Source: a virus
IMG/VR virus record: IMGVR_UViG_3300010367_000142
Coordinates: 1 to 52,606 of that record
Length of the DNA: 52,606 nt
Reading direction: 5' to 3' (one strand)
Positions within the stretch are counted from its first letter, which is position 1, and every line of letters begins with the position of its first letter. The notes under the pieces were generated by a model. That model made no database searches. It was not told the origin of the DNA and saw only the letters and a list, made by a program, of their open reading frames with translations. The position numbers were made by a program, and so were the translations under genes. Shown piece by piece: positions 14,781 to 20,449 of the stretch.

Positions 14781-14809
14781 TTGACAACTCCTTCGAAGGA
14801 CTGCATGGT
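14781..14809 (+). promoter_or_regulatory. Promoter of the xis/transfer operon
   Basis: TTGACA (14781-14786), a 17-base spacer, and CATGGT (14804-14809). The spacer contains the palindrome TCCTTCGAAGGA, so the GntR-type protein could block the promoter directly. It drives the excisionase-like gene 57 bases downstream. Confidence 0.75.
14789..14800. promoter_or_regulatory. TTCGAA operator site 3
   Basis: TCCTTCGAAGGA inside the spacer of the xis promoter. With its left flank (TGACAACT) it mirrors site 4, whose right flank is AGTTGTCA; the pair forms one large symmetric structure. Confidence 0.75.
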
Positions 14810-14822
14810 TGAACCCGTCGAC

Positions 14823-14836
14823 CTCCTTCGAAGGAG
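14823..14836. promoter_or_regulatory. TTCGAA operator site 4
   Basis: CTCCTTCGAAGGAG, 14 bp palindrome just downstream of the expected transcription start. Two sites about 34 bp centre to centre suggest cooperative binding of dimers. Confidence 0.75.
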
Positions 14837-14865
14837 TTGTCACCAACTAGCCATTGGAGCCCTGC

Positions 14866-15105
14866 GTGAACGCCGAAGCCCGAGACCCCGTCGCAGCGCC
14901 AGGTGACGAACTGCTGGAAGCCAAGCAGGTCGCCGCGCTCATGAAGGTCCATGTCGCCACCGTCTATCGCTTGGCCGATAGCGGCCGACTGAAGGCCATG
15001 CGACTGGGGTCGGGCGAGAAGAGGCGTCGCGGCTTCCGCTGCTGGGCCTCGGAGGTTCACGCATACATGCACGGCTCGCAAATCCCTACCGAGGAGGCGG
15101 CATGA
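14866..15105 (+). CDS. Excisionase-like (MerR/HTH_17) DNA-binding protein
   Basis: 79 aa; GTG start with GGAG six bases upstream. LLEAKQVAALMKVHVATVYR, then LADSGRLKAMRLG is the winged-helix fold of Xis/AlpA-type proteins, followed by a basic wing (GEKRRRGFRCWASEVHAYM). In Streptomyces integrating elements the gene sits beside the integrase and controls excision. No integrase is seen nearby, so it may act as a transcription or segregation factor. First gene of the transfer operon. Confidence 0.8.
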   Translation: MNAEARDPVAAPGDELLEAKQVAALMKVHVATVYRLADSGRLKAMRLGSGEKRRRGFRCWASEVHAYMHGSQIPTEEAA

Positions 15106-15413
15106 CCACCGCAATCTCCACTCAGACCCCCACGACCCACACCCCGACTCCGAACTCCCACTTTGCGGCGATGCGCCGCTACGAGGATGCTGCTCGCAGC
15201 GTCTCGGTCCGTCGCTCGGCTGGCAGTATCCCGGCCAGCGAGTTGGAGGCGGCGATGGCGACCCAGGAGAGCTACTACCTGCTGGCTGCCGCGTACCGTT
15301 GTGCGGCTCACCGTCGGGAGCGTGCCGAGAGGTTCGCGGCATCCCGTCCGGGCACGTTGCTCCGCGTCATCGGGCGCGGTGTGCGTGCCGTGCGATCGGC
15401 GGTGGCGGCATGA
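15102..15413 (+). CDS. Small transfer-region protein
   Basis: 103 aa, ATGA overlap with xis. The N-terminus is Thr/Pro rich; residues 25-90 are helical and basic (AAMRRYEDAARSVSVRRS, ESYYLLAAAYRCAAHRRERA). Similar helical proteins are common in plasmid and AICE spd regions. Function unknown. Confidence 0.6.
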   Translation: MTTAISTQTPTTHTPTPNSHFAAMRRYEDAARSVSVRRSAGSIPASELEAAMATQESYYLLAAAYRCAAHRRERAERFAASRPGTLLRVIGRGVRAVRSAVAA

Positions 15414-15808
15414 GCGCCCCGCTCCCCACGGATCTTCCCGTTGCCCCGCTCCCCGTGCCTGTGATCGCCGCGATGCACCGGATTGAGGCGCGTCTGGCGG
15501 TTGCGTCGGCTGGCGAGTCGCTGACCGTCAACGGCGTGACGTGTATGGCGGTGTCGCTGCGGGTGGCGGATCTGTTGGCCCGGCACGACCGGCTGCAGTC
15601 GCGTTGCCGGCGTCTGTCGGCGAAGGCGGTCACGTCGGAGGACTACAACCAGTTGTTCGACTGGCATGTGTTCCTCACCGACTGTCGCTGCCAGCTCGAG
15701 GCTGCTGGCGCGTTGCATCTGGTCGGCGAGCGCGAGAAGGCGAAGGAGCCGACGCTCCCGCAGCGCCCTCGTGGCCCGCACCCGCAGTGCGCGGAGGCGG
15801 TTGTCTGA
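15410..15808 (+). CDS. Small transfer-region protein
   Basis: 132 aa from the ATG overlapping the previous stop. The middle is helical (VIAAMHRIEARLAVASAGES, VADLLARHDRLQSRCRR) and it contains CRCQLEAAGAL. No known family; operon position suggests a transfer or spread accessory. Confidence 0.6.
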   Translation: MSAPLPTDLPVAPLPVPVIAAMHRIEARLAVASAGESLTVNGVTCMAVSLRVADLLARHDRLQSRCRRLSAKAVTSEDYNQLFDWHVFLTDCRCQLEAAGALHLVGEREKAKEPTLPQRPRGPHPQCAEAVV

Positions 15809-15978
15809 TGGCGCGCACTGTGTACGCCGAGGTCGATGCAGGTCATCCGCGCGGTTCGTGGCCGGCGGAGGAGAAGGCGGCCGAGCTGACCGCCTCCGGT
15901 GTCCCGGCGACGGTCGTGATGTCGATGGACGAGGGCAAGTTCCTCGTCGTCCCGAAGCCTGAGGGGCGGCCGTTGTGA
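15808..15978 (+). CDS. Hypothetical 56-aa protein
   Basis: 56 aa, ATG overlapping the previous stop. Contains HPRGSWPAEEKAAELTASGV and ATVVMSMDEGKFLVVPKP, a possible small alpha/beta fold. The next start overlaps its stop as GTGA. Function unknown. Confidence 0.55.
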   Translation: MARTVYAEVDAGHPRGSWPAEEKAAELTASGVPATVVMSMDEGKFLVVPKPEGRPL

Positions 15979-16055
15979 CGGATGCCGAGAAGGCTGAGTT
16001 GTCCCGCAAGGTCGCCGAGGCGAACAAGCGCTCCGAGGAGCGCCCCCGCGGCTAG
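15975..16055 (+). CDS. Possible 26-aa helical peptide
   Basis: Short frame with GTG overlapping the previous stop. The product is a single charged helix (DAEKAELSRKVAEANKR). A structured RNA region follows at once. Kept because of the overlap; certainty is low. Confidence 0.35.
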   Translation: MTDAEKAELSRKVAEANKRSEERPRG

Positions 16056-16062
16056 CCCACCA

Positions 16063-16116
16063 AAGCCGCCGCACTGGCGGGGATGACGTCCCCTGCGGCC
16101 TCCGTCAGTGCGGCTT
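16063..16116 (+). other. Long RNA hairpin between transfer genes
   Basis: Two nested stems: GGGGA/TCCCC with a 5-base loop, and an outer AAGCCG/CGGCTT with CACTG/CAGTG. The whole element spans 54 bases with a small bulge. It may terminate or attenuate the operon; no T run follows. Confidence 0.5.
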
Positions 16117-16171
16117 CCAACCCTGCACCACCCCCACTGCACCTACACCCCGAGAGGGTTTGTGATCCCCC

Positions 16172-16402
16172 ATGTCTCCATACCTGTTCAGCGCCGACTA
16201 TGCCGTCACCGAGTTCGGCCGTCAGGCCCGCGCCAACACGACGGTCGCTGAGGCGTCCGTCCTCAGCATCAGTGACTTGTTTGGCGAGTACGCCAGGGCT
16301 CGTGCGGCTGGTGATCTGGCTTTGATGTGGCAGATCCGGCAGCTCACCGACGGGCAGCTGCTCGCCGAGCTGGACGGCTTCGACTACCCGGCTGCCGCCT
16401 GA
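16172..16402 (+). CDS. Small transfer-region protein
   Basis: 76 aa, ATG with GAGAGGG upstream at a rather long distance. The helical pattern has YAVTEFGRQARANTTVAEA and LFGEYARARAAGDLALMWQ. Its A.A.GD... segment is a weak match to the A...GD mini-protein pattern at 17688 and 17908. Function unknown. Confidence 0.6.
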   Translation: MSPYLFSADYAVTEFGRQARANTTVAEASVLSISDLFGEYARARAAGDLALMWQIRQLTDGQLLAELDGFDYPAAA

Positions 16403-16782
16403 TGGCTGCCGTCGAGATCGTGTCGTTCGGGTTCCTGCACGGCCCGGCGCCGGAAGCAGACATCGTGCTGGACCTGCGGCGCGCATTCCGCGACCCGCAC
16501 ATCGACCCGCGTATGCGGGAGTTGACCGGCCGGGACCGGCGTGTGCGGCGGGCCGTGCTCCGTACCGCCGGGATCCGCGCCCTACTGAAGGCCACCGTGC
16601 AGCAGGTGCGGGCCTACACGAAAGGCCCGGGCGTCGAGCGGATCGTGATCGGGTCAGCGTGCGCCGGCGGGAGGCACCGCTCGGTTGTCGTCGCCGACAA
16701 GCTTGCCCGCCGACTCCGGCGCCGCGGCCACACCGTGACCGTCCACCACCGCGACCTGCACCGCCCCGTCGTCCAGCGCTGA
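16402..16782 (+). CDS. RapZ C-terminal-domain-like protein
   Basis: 126 aa, ATG start next to the previous stop. SFGFLHGPAPEADIVLDLR, DPHIDPRMRELTGRDRRVRR and IVIGSACAGGRHRSVVVAD match the C-terminal domain of RapZ/YvcJ, whose hallmark is the GRHRS (or GQHRS) loop after a parallel strand. Full-length RapZ has an N-terminal kinase-like domain; only the C-terminal part is present. In E. coli this domain binds RNA and GlcN6P; whether it does so here is unknown. Confidence 0.8.
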   Translation: MAAVEIVSFGFLHGPAPEADIVLDLRRAFRDPHIDPRMRELTGRDRRVRRAVLRTAGIRALLKATVQQVRAYTKGPGVERIVIGSACAGGRHRSVVVADKLARRLRRRGHTVTVHHRDLHRPVVQR

Positions 16783-16823
16783 CCGACTCGACTATTCCCC
16801 TCCATCAGAAGGAGTTACCCGAC

Positions 16824-17024
16824 ATGAGCACCCGCATCCTCACCCGCGCCGCCGAACTCACCGGCAACCGCAATGCCGCCGTCGATATCCAAGACGACAC
16901 CCGCCGCTCCTACGCCCGCTGCCAGCCGTGCGGTTGGACCCGGGACCACGGCACCGCCTACCGCGAGCAGCTCATCAAGTGGGCGCAGGAGCACGCCGAC
17001 CAGTGCACCGCCCTCCCCAGCTAG
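16824..17024 (+). CDS. Small Cys/His protein of the transfer module
   Basis: 66 aa, ATG with AAGGAG upstream. YARCQPCGWTRDH followed by AQEHADQC fits a C-x2-C...H...H-x3-C zinc finger. It is one of several separately translated mini genes, each with its own ribosome site. Function unknown; may bind DNA or a partner in transfer. Confidence 0.65.
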   Translation: MSTRILTRAAELTGNRNAAVDIQDDTRRSYARCQPCGWTRDHGTAYREQLIKWAQEHADQCTALPS

Positions 17025-17037
17025 ACCGACCGACTAG

Positions 17038-17082
17038 CCCCGGCCCGGCCACCACGGGCGTCCGCAGCAAAGCAGGCCGGGG
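17038..17082 (+). terminator. Hairpin between transfer mini genes
   Basis: CCCCGGCC/GGCCGGGG 8-bp stem with a long loop containing CCACGGGCGTCC. It may be an attenuator or processing site. Confidence 0.45.
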
Positions 17083-17119
17083 CACGCACCGCACCATCCC
17101 CCGATCTGAGAGGACCCGC

Positions 17120-17191
17120 ATGTCGCAGGACACGCCGAAGCCGACCCCCAAGCGCGACTACCCCATCCTCATCCCGAGCAAGCCGGTCTGA
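17120..17191 (+). CDS. Possible 23-aa peptide
   Basis: Short frame, ATG with GAGAGGACC nine bases upstream. Product is Pro/Lys rich (SQDTPKPTPKRDYPILIPS). The ribosome site is reasonable but the product is too short to judge. Confidence 0.35.
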   Translation: MSQDTPKPTPKRDYPILIPSKPV

Positions 17192-17218
17192 GCAGCCCGC
17201 AACCCCGAGGAGAACCGC

Positions 17219-17395
17219 ATGGCGAGTAACCGCCGTATCGACAAGACCACGCAGACGTTCGCCGGCACTTCGTACCGCGTCGCCGGTGATCCCGAGCCGG
17301 TCGCGTTCAAGACCAGCGCCGAGGCCGAGAAGCGGGCCGAGCGCCTGGACGCTGCCGAAGCGATCGCCGACGCGTACCGCAACCCCAACCGCTGA
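17219..17395 (+). CDS. Small transfer-region protein
   Basis: 58 aa, ATG with GAGGAGAACC. Contains GTSYRVAGDPEPVAFKTSAEA and AEKRAERLDAAEAIADAY, a helical tail. The pattern YRVAGD.P...FKTSAEAE resembles the product at 18160 (YRVAGDQPYKTHPTEAEAK), so the two are probably related. Function unknown. Confidence 0.65.
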   Translation: MASNRRIDKTTQTFAGTSYRVAGDPEPVAFKTSAEAEKRAERLDAAEAIADAYRNPNR

Positions 17396-17438
17396 CCGGC
17401 AACTGCCGGATCAGACACCCCAACCGGAAGAGCCAGCC

Positions 17439-17606
17439 ATGGGCCTGCTCAGCAAGAACGAGACCGGTATGCCCTGCCAGGCATGCGGCCACGACACCAC
17501 CCCGCAGGACCCCGCCGTCCGGATCAAGGGCGACAACGCCCGCATCCACAAGAGCCACACCACGACCCCCGGCAGCGGCTTCTTCGGAGCCAAGACCAAG
17601 CGCTGA
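17439..17606 (+). CDS. Small zinc-binding-like mini protein
   Basis: 55 aa, ATG with GGAAGAG upstream. MPCQACGHDTTPQDP gives one C-x2-C; RIKGDNARIHKSHTTTPG supplies His residues. Probably a single metal site. Function unknown. Confidence 0.6.
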   Translation: MGLLSKNETGMPCQACGHDTTPQDPAVRIKGDNARIHKSHTTTPGSGFFGAKTKR

Positions 17607-17648
17607 CCGGCTGCCCGATCCGTCCGTCTCGCACGGGCGGTGAGGGGA

Positions 17649-17666
17649 GCCGGGACAGCCCCGGCC
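17649..17666 (+). repeat. Junction hairpin repeat, copy 1
   Basis: GCCGGG/CCCGGC small stem within an intergenic stretch (17604-17687). Together with GCTGACCG, CCCGATCCG and GGCGGTGAGG it is repeated after the gene ending at 18072, so the intergenic region was duplicated with its genes. Confidence 0.55.
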
Positions 17667-17687
17667 ACCTGGATGAGGAGAAATCAC

Positions 17688-17864
17688 ATGGGCCGATTCA
17701 GCCCCGTAGCAAAGCGCCACATCGACGCCGCCACCGAGGCGAAGGCGCGCGGCGACCGTTCAGAGATGTTCAGCCAGCTCTCGCAGCTCGTCCTCAACGG
17801 CACCGATGAGGATGCAGCGCGGGTGATGTTCGCGGCAGTCAAGGCCGCGAACAAGGGTCGCTGA
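17688..17864 (+). CDS. Helical mini protein (A...RGD...type)
   Basis: 58 aa, ATG with GAGGAG seven bases upstream. AATEAKARGDRSEMFSQLSQ and EDAARVMFAAVKAAN form two amphipathic helices. It shares the A-K-x-R-G-D-R core and the second helix with the products at 23362 and 23550, and more loosely with that at 17908. Function unknown. Confidence 0.65.
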   Translation: MGRFSPVAKRHIDAATEAKARGDRSEMFSQLSQLVLNGTDEDAARVMFAAVKAANKGR

Positions 17865-17907
17865 CCGACTGCCCGCCGTATCACACACCATCTGAAAGGA
17901 GCCCGCG

Positions 17908-18072
17908 ATGGGCCAGTTCGACACCGTCGAGGGCAACCGGCAGGTCGCAGACCTCGCCGACCACCGTGCCGCTGAAGCCCTGGAGAAGGGCGACACCGAC
18001 AGGGCTTACGTCGCCAGTTCCTTCGCCGCCACCGCTCGTGACATCGCCGACCTGATCGAGCGCAAGGGCTGA
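17908..18072 (+). CDS. Helical mini protein (A...KGD...type)
   Basis: 54 aa, ATG with AAAGGAG. HRAAEALEKGDTDRAYVASS, then FAATARDIADLIERKG, a two-helix hairpin with the same build as its neighbour (helix, KGD turn, helix). Family membership is by pattern only. Unknown function. Confidence 0.6.
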   Translation: MGQFDTVEGNRQVADLADHRAAEALEKGDTDRAYVASSFAATARDIADLIERKG

Positions 18073-18159
18073 CCGTTCCCCGATCCGCCGGACCCTGCAC
18101 CCCTGGCGGTGAGGAGACCCGGCCAGCCCGGCCCCGTCCCGAACCTGAAGGAGCACCGC
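18070..18159 (+). repeat. Repeated gene-junction sequence, copy 2
   Basis: Starting at the stop codon region, GCTGACCG..., CCCGATCCG, GGCGGTGAGG and CAGCCCGGCC recur in the same order as in 17604-17687. It marks a past duplication of a mini-gene plus its spacer. Confidence 0.6.
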
Positions 18160-18315
18160 ATGTCGATCGAGAAGACCTACGAGCCCGGCGTCCGCCCCGG
18201 CACGCTGCGCGACGTGTACCGAGTCGCCGGCGACCAGCCGTACAAGACCCATCCCACCGAGGCCGAGGCGAAGGAGCGGGAAGCCGAACTCGCCGCCGAC
18301 ACCGACACCGACTGA
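18160..18315 (+). CDS. Small transfer-region protein
   Basis: 51 aa, ATG with GAAGGAG. YRVAGDQPYKTHPTEAEAK and an acidic, helical tail. Probable relative of the product at 17219. Last small gene before the membrane protein. Function unknown. Confidence 0.65.
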   Translation: MSIEKTYEPGVRPGTLRDVYRVAGDQPYKTHPTEAEAKEREAELAADTDTD

Positions 18316-18374
18316 CCGTCCACCACCCGCAAGATCCACCACCCCCGCGAAGATCCCGGAAGGACTGAACCGCC

Positions 18375-19772
18375 ATGACCGCCAGCCCGCCGACTGTGAA
18401 CGGCCACGCCCGGCCGCCGGCCCTGCAGGTCATGGGGGACTGGCAGCCCATAGACGCCACCCCCACCGAGCCCGAGACCGCCGAACCCCCCACCGCCGAG
18501 CCGCTCGACACCGAGTCGGACGTCGTCGCCCAGGCCAAGGCCGAGGCGATCCGTGCCGAAGCGTGGGCCAAGTCCGAGAAGCAGCGCATCGCCGCCGAAG
18601 CCGAAGCTGAGGAGCGCCGTATCAAGGCCGAGGCTGAGGCTGACGCCATCCGCATCCAGGCGGAGGAGAATGCCCGCAAGCTCCACCTCGCCAACAACCG
18701 CGCCGCCCGCAAGGAAGCCGAGGATCAGGCCGCATCCGACGCGCGGATCGCCGACCACAACCGGCGCCGCGACGAAGCCGATCGAGCCCGCCGGCAGGCA
18801 GTCCGTCAGGAGGCGGAGCAGCAGCAGACCGAGGTTAAGCAGGCGAAAGCCGTTCAGGAGTCCGGCAAGAGGTGGCGCAACGTCGCTCTCGCCTTCTACG
18901 CCTTGTGTGCCGCAGTTGCCCTCCCGGTTCAGATGGCCGCCTTCTACAACCCGGATGCCAAGTACCTGCTCGTCGCCCCGGTCTTCATCGAAGTGATCGC
19001 CTTGGTCGCCCTTGTCGGCGCGGCTGCCGCCGTCACGGCTGGCCGCCCGCACTGGCACTACCGGCTAGTCGCCTGGGCGGGCGCGCTCACGGCCGCGACC
19101 ATCAACATCGTTCACGGGCTCGCCGAGTATGACGCGGCGACCGCGTTCGGGACTGCGCTCGCTTCGATCGCCGGCCCTGGCATGTGGGACCTCCACGAGC
19201 ACGGACGCATCCGCAAGCGTGACGGCAAGTTGTCACGGCGGGAGCGGCAGGCCGCGAAGAAGGCGGCCAAGGCGGAGAAGAAGCGGAAGGCGTCCGAGGA
19301 GAAGCAGCGGGCCGTCGAGAATGCTGCCGCAGACAAGGCGGCCGAGGCGGAGCGGCAGCGGCTTTCGAAGCAGCGCCAGGAAGAGTTCAAGGACGTCTGG
19401 CCGGAGGCCGTGAAGATCGCCGCTGCTGTCGGATCGACCACCGATGACGACGCCGTGTGGGTGCGCGCCTACCGCAACATCAAGGGCTGCGATCCGGGCG
19501 AGTCCATCGAGTCCATCACCGCCCGCCGGGCAGCCGAGAAGCGCGTCCAGGCAGCCCTCACCGGCACCCCCGTGAACACCCTCAGCAAGACCACGAACGC
19601 GCAGCGTGCGATCCAAATTAAGAACCCTTCACGGCGGTCCTCGTACAAGCCTGTTCCGCCCGTCCGCCAGCCCGGCGACACGCCTTCGTATCACCCCGCT
19701 GCGCGTCGTGCTCACGGCGAGACGAAGCGCCGCACGAACGCCGCCAAGTCCTCCCGCCCGAACGACGTCTAA
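18375..19772 (+). CDS. DUF2637-like transfer membrane protein with long coiled coils
   Basis: 465 aa, ATG behind GGAAGGACTG. Residues about 45-160 are a long charged coiled coil (EAEERRIKAEAEADAIRIQ); 165-270 hold four close membrane helices (VALAFYALCAAVALPVQMAA; YLLVAPVFIEVIALVALVGA; LVAWAGALTAATINIVHGL and one more), the arrangement of the DUF2637/Spd-type proteins of Streptomyces plasmids; 280-345 form a second coiled coil; then a basic tail. It lies just upstream of traB. Likely a membrane partner of TraB in plasmid spread between hyphal compartments. Confidence 0.75.
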   Translation: MTASPPTVNGHARPPALQVMGDWQPIDATPTEPETAEPPTAEPLDTESDVVAQAKAEAIRAEAWAKSEKQRIAAEAEAEERRIKAEAEADAIRIQAEENARKLHLANNRAARKEAEDQAASDARIADHNRRRDEADRARRQAVRQEAEQQQTEVKQAKAVQESGKRWRNVALAFYALCAAVALPVQMAAFYNPDAKYLLVAPVFIEVIALVALVGAAAAVTAGRPHWHYRLVAWAGALTAATINIVHGLAEYDAATAFGTALASIAGPGMWDLHEHGRIRKRDGKLSRRERQAAKKAAKAEKKRKASEEKQRAVENAAADKAAEAERQRLSKQRQEEFKDVWPEAVKIAAAVGSTTDDDAVWVRAYRNIKGCDPGESIESITARRAAEKRVQAALTGTPVNTLSKTTNAQRAIQIKNPSRRSSYKPVPPVRQPGDTPSYHPAARRAHGETKRRTNAAKSSRPNDV

Positions 19773-19795
19773 CCCACTCTCAGGAGACCCCAGTC

Positions 19796-20389
19796 ATGAA
19801 CGAGTCCTTTCGTCGGATCGCCGTTTCGGGCAGTGCGGCTGTCGCCCTCCTCGGAGGCGTCGCCACCCTGGCTGTCGCGAACGCCGAGCCTGCTTCTGCG
19901 ACCGAGATTCAGTCCGCTGTCGACCGCGCTACGGGAGCCGCGGTGAAGTTGCCGGACGGCCGCACCCTCCACGTGCCCGGCATGGACGCCGCGGCCTACC
20001 GGGTCGACGCCGGCCACTACACGGCGGCCGTCACCCTCGCCTCCGCCAAGACCAGCATCGGCAGCACGGGCGACATCACCAACGGGCTCACCCCCGACAG
20101 CGGCTCCGCCCTCCAGAACCCCTTCAACACCGGGCAGGTGCCCGCCGGCTACGGCCAGCAGATCCAGACCCAGGCAGGCGGGGGCACCATCAGCCTGACC
20201 GTGGCCATCGGTGTCGCCCTCCTCGCCGTGGTCATCGTCATGGTCAAGAAGGGCCACGTGAAGTTCGCCCAGGCGTTCGCCTGTGTCGCTCTCGGCGTGT
20301 ACCTCGCCCCGACGTTCTTCGGCCCGCTGATCCAGCAGCTCGGCGGGTCCGCGGCGAGCGGCCTCGGCAACGTCTGGGCCGGTTTCTAA
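19796..20389 (+). CDS. SpdB-like transfer protein with signal sequence and two TM helices
   Basis: 197 aa, ATG with AGGAGAC. Residues 8-30 form a signal-like helix ending at AxA (LAVANAEPASA). Middle is hydrophilic and Gly/Thr rich. Two helices follow (TISLTVAIGVALLAVVIVMV and FAQAFACVALGVYLAPTFFG) with a short KKGH loop. The hairpin recalls pilin-like VirB2/TrbC topology, but Spd proteins of Streptomyces plasmids also look like this. Sits between the DUF2637-like gene and traB. Confidence 0.7.
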   Translation: MNESFRRIAVSGSAAVALLGGVATLAVANAEPASATEIQSAVDRATGAAVKLPDGRTLHVPGMDAAAYRVDAGHYTAAVTLASAKTSIGSTGDITNGLTPDSGSALQNPFNTGQVPAGYGQQIQTQAGGGTISLTVAIGVALLAVVIVMVKKGHVKFAQAFACVALGVYLAPTFFGPLIQQLGGSAASGLGNVWAGF

Positions 20390-20449
20390 GCCACCCCACC
20401 GCGGGGCCCACCTAGGGCCCCGCTCCTCTCCCGGAAAGGAATCGGCCCT

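Noticed and set aside
14854-14865. TTG start for the excisionase-like gene
   Set aside because: The GTG 12 bases later has GGAG at six bases, while the TTG has no ribosome site at the right distance.
14866-15105. Integrase partner for the excisionase-like gene and an att site
   Set aside because: No tyrosine or serine recombinase motif was seen in the window and no tRNA-like end or long direct repeat, so no attachment site is claimed.
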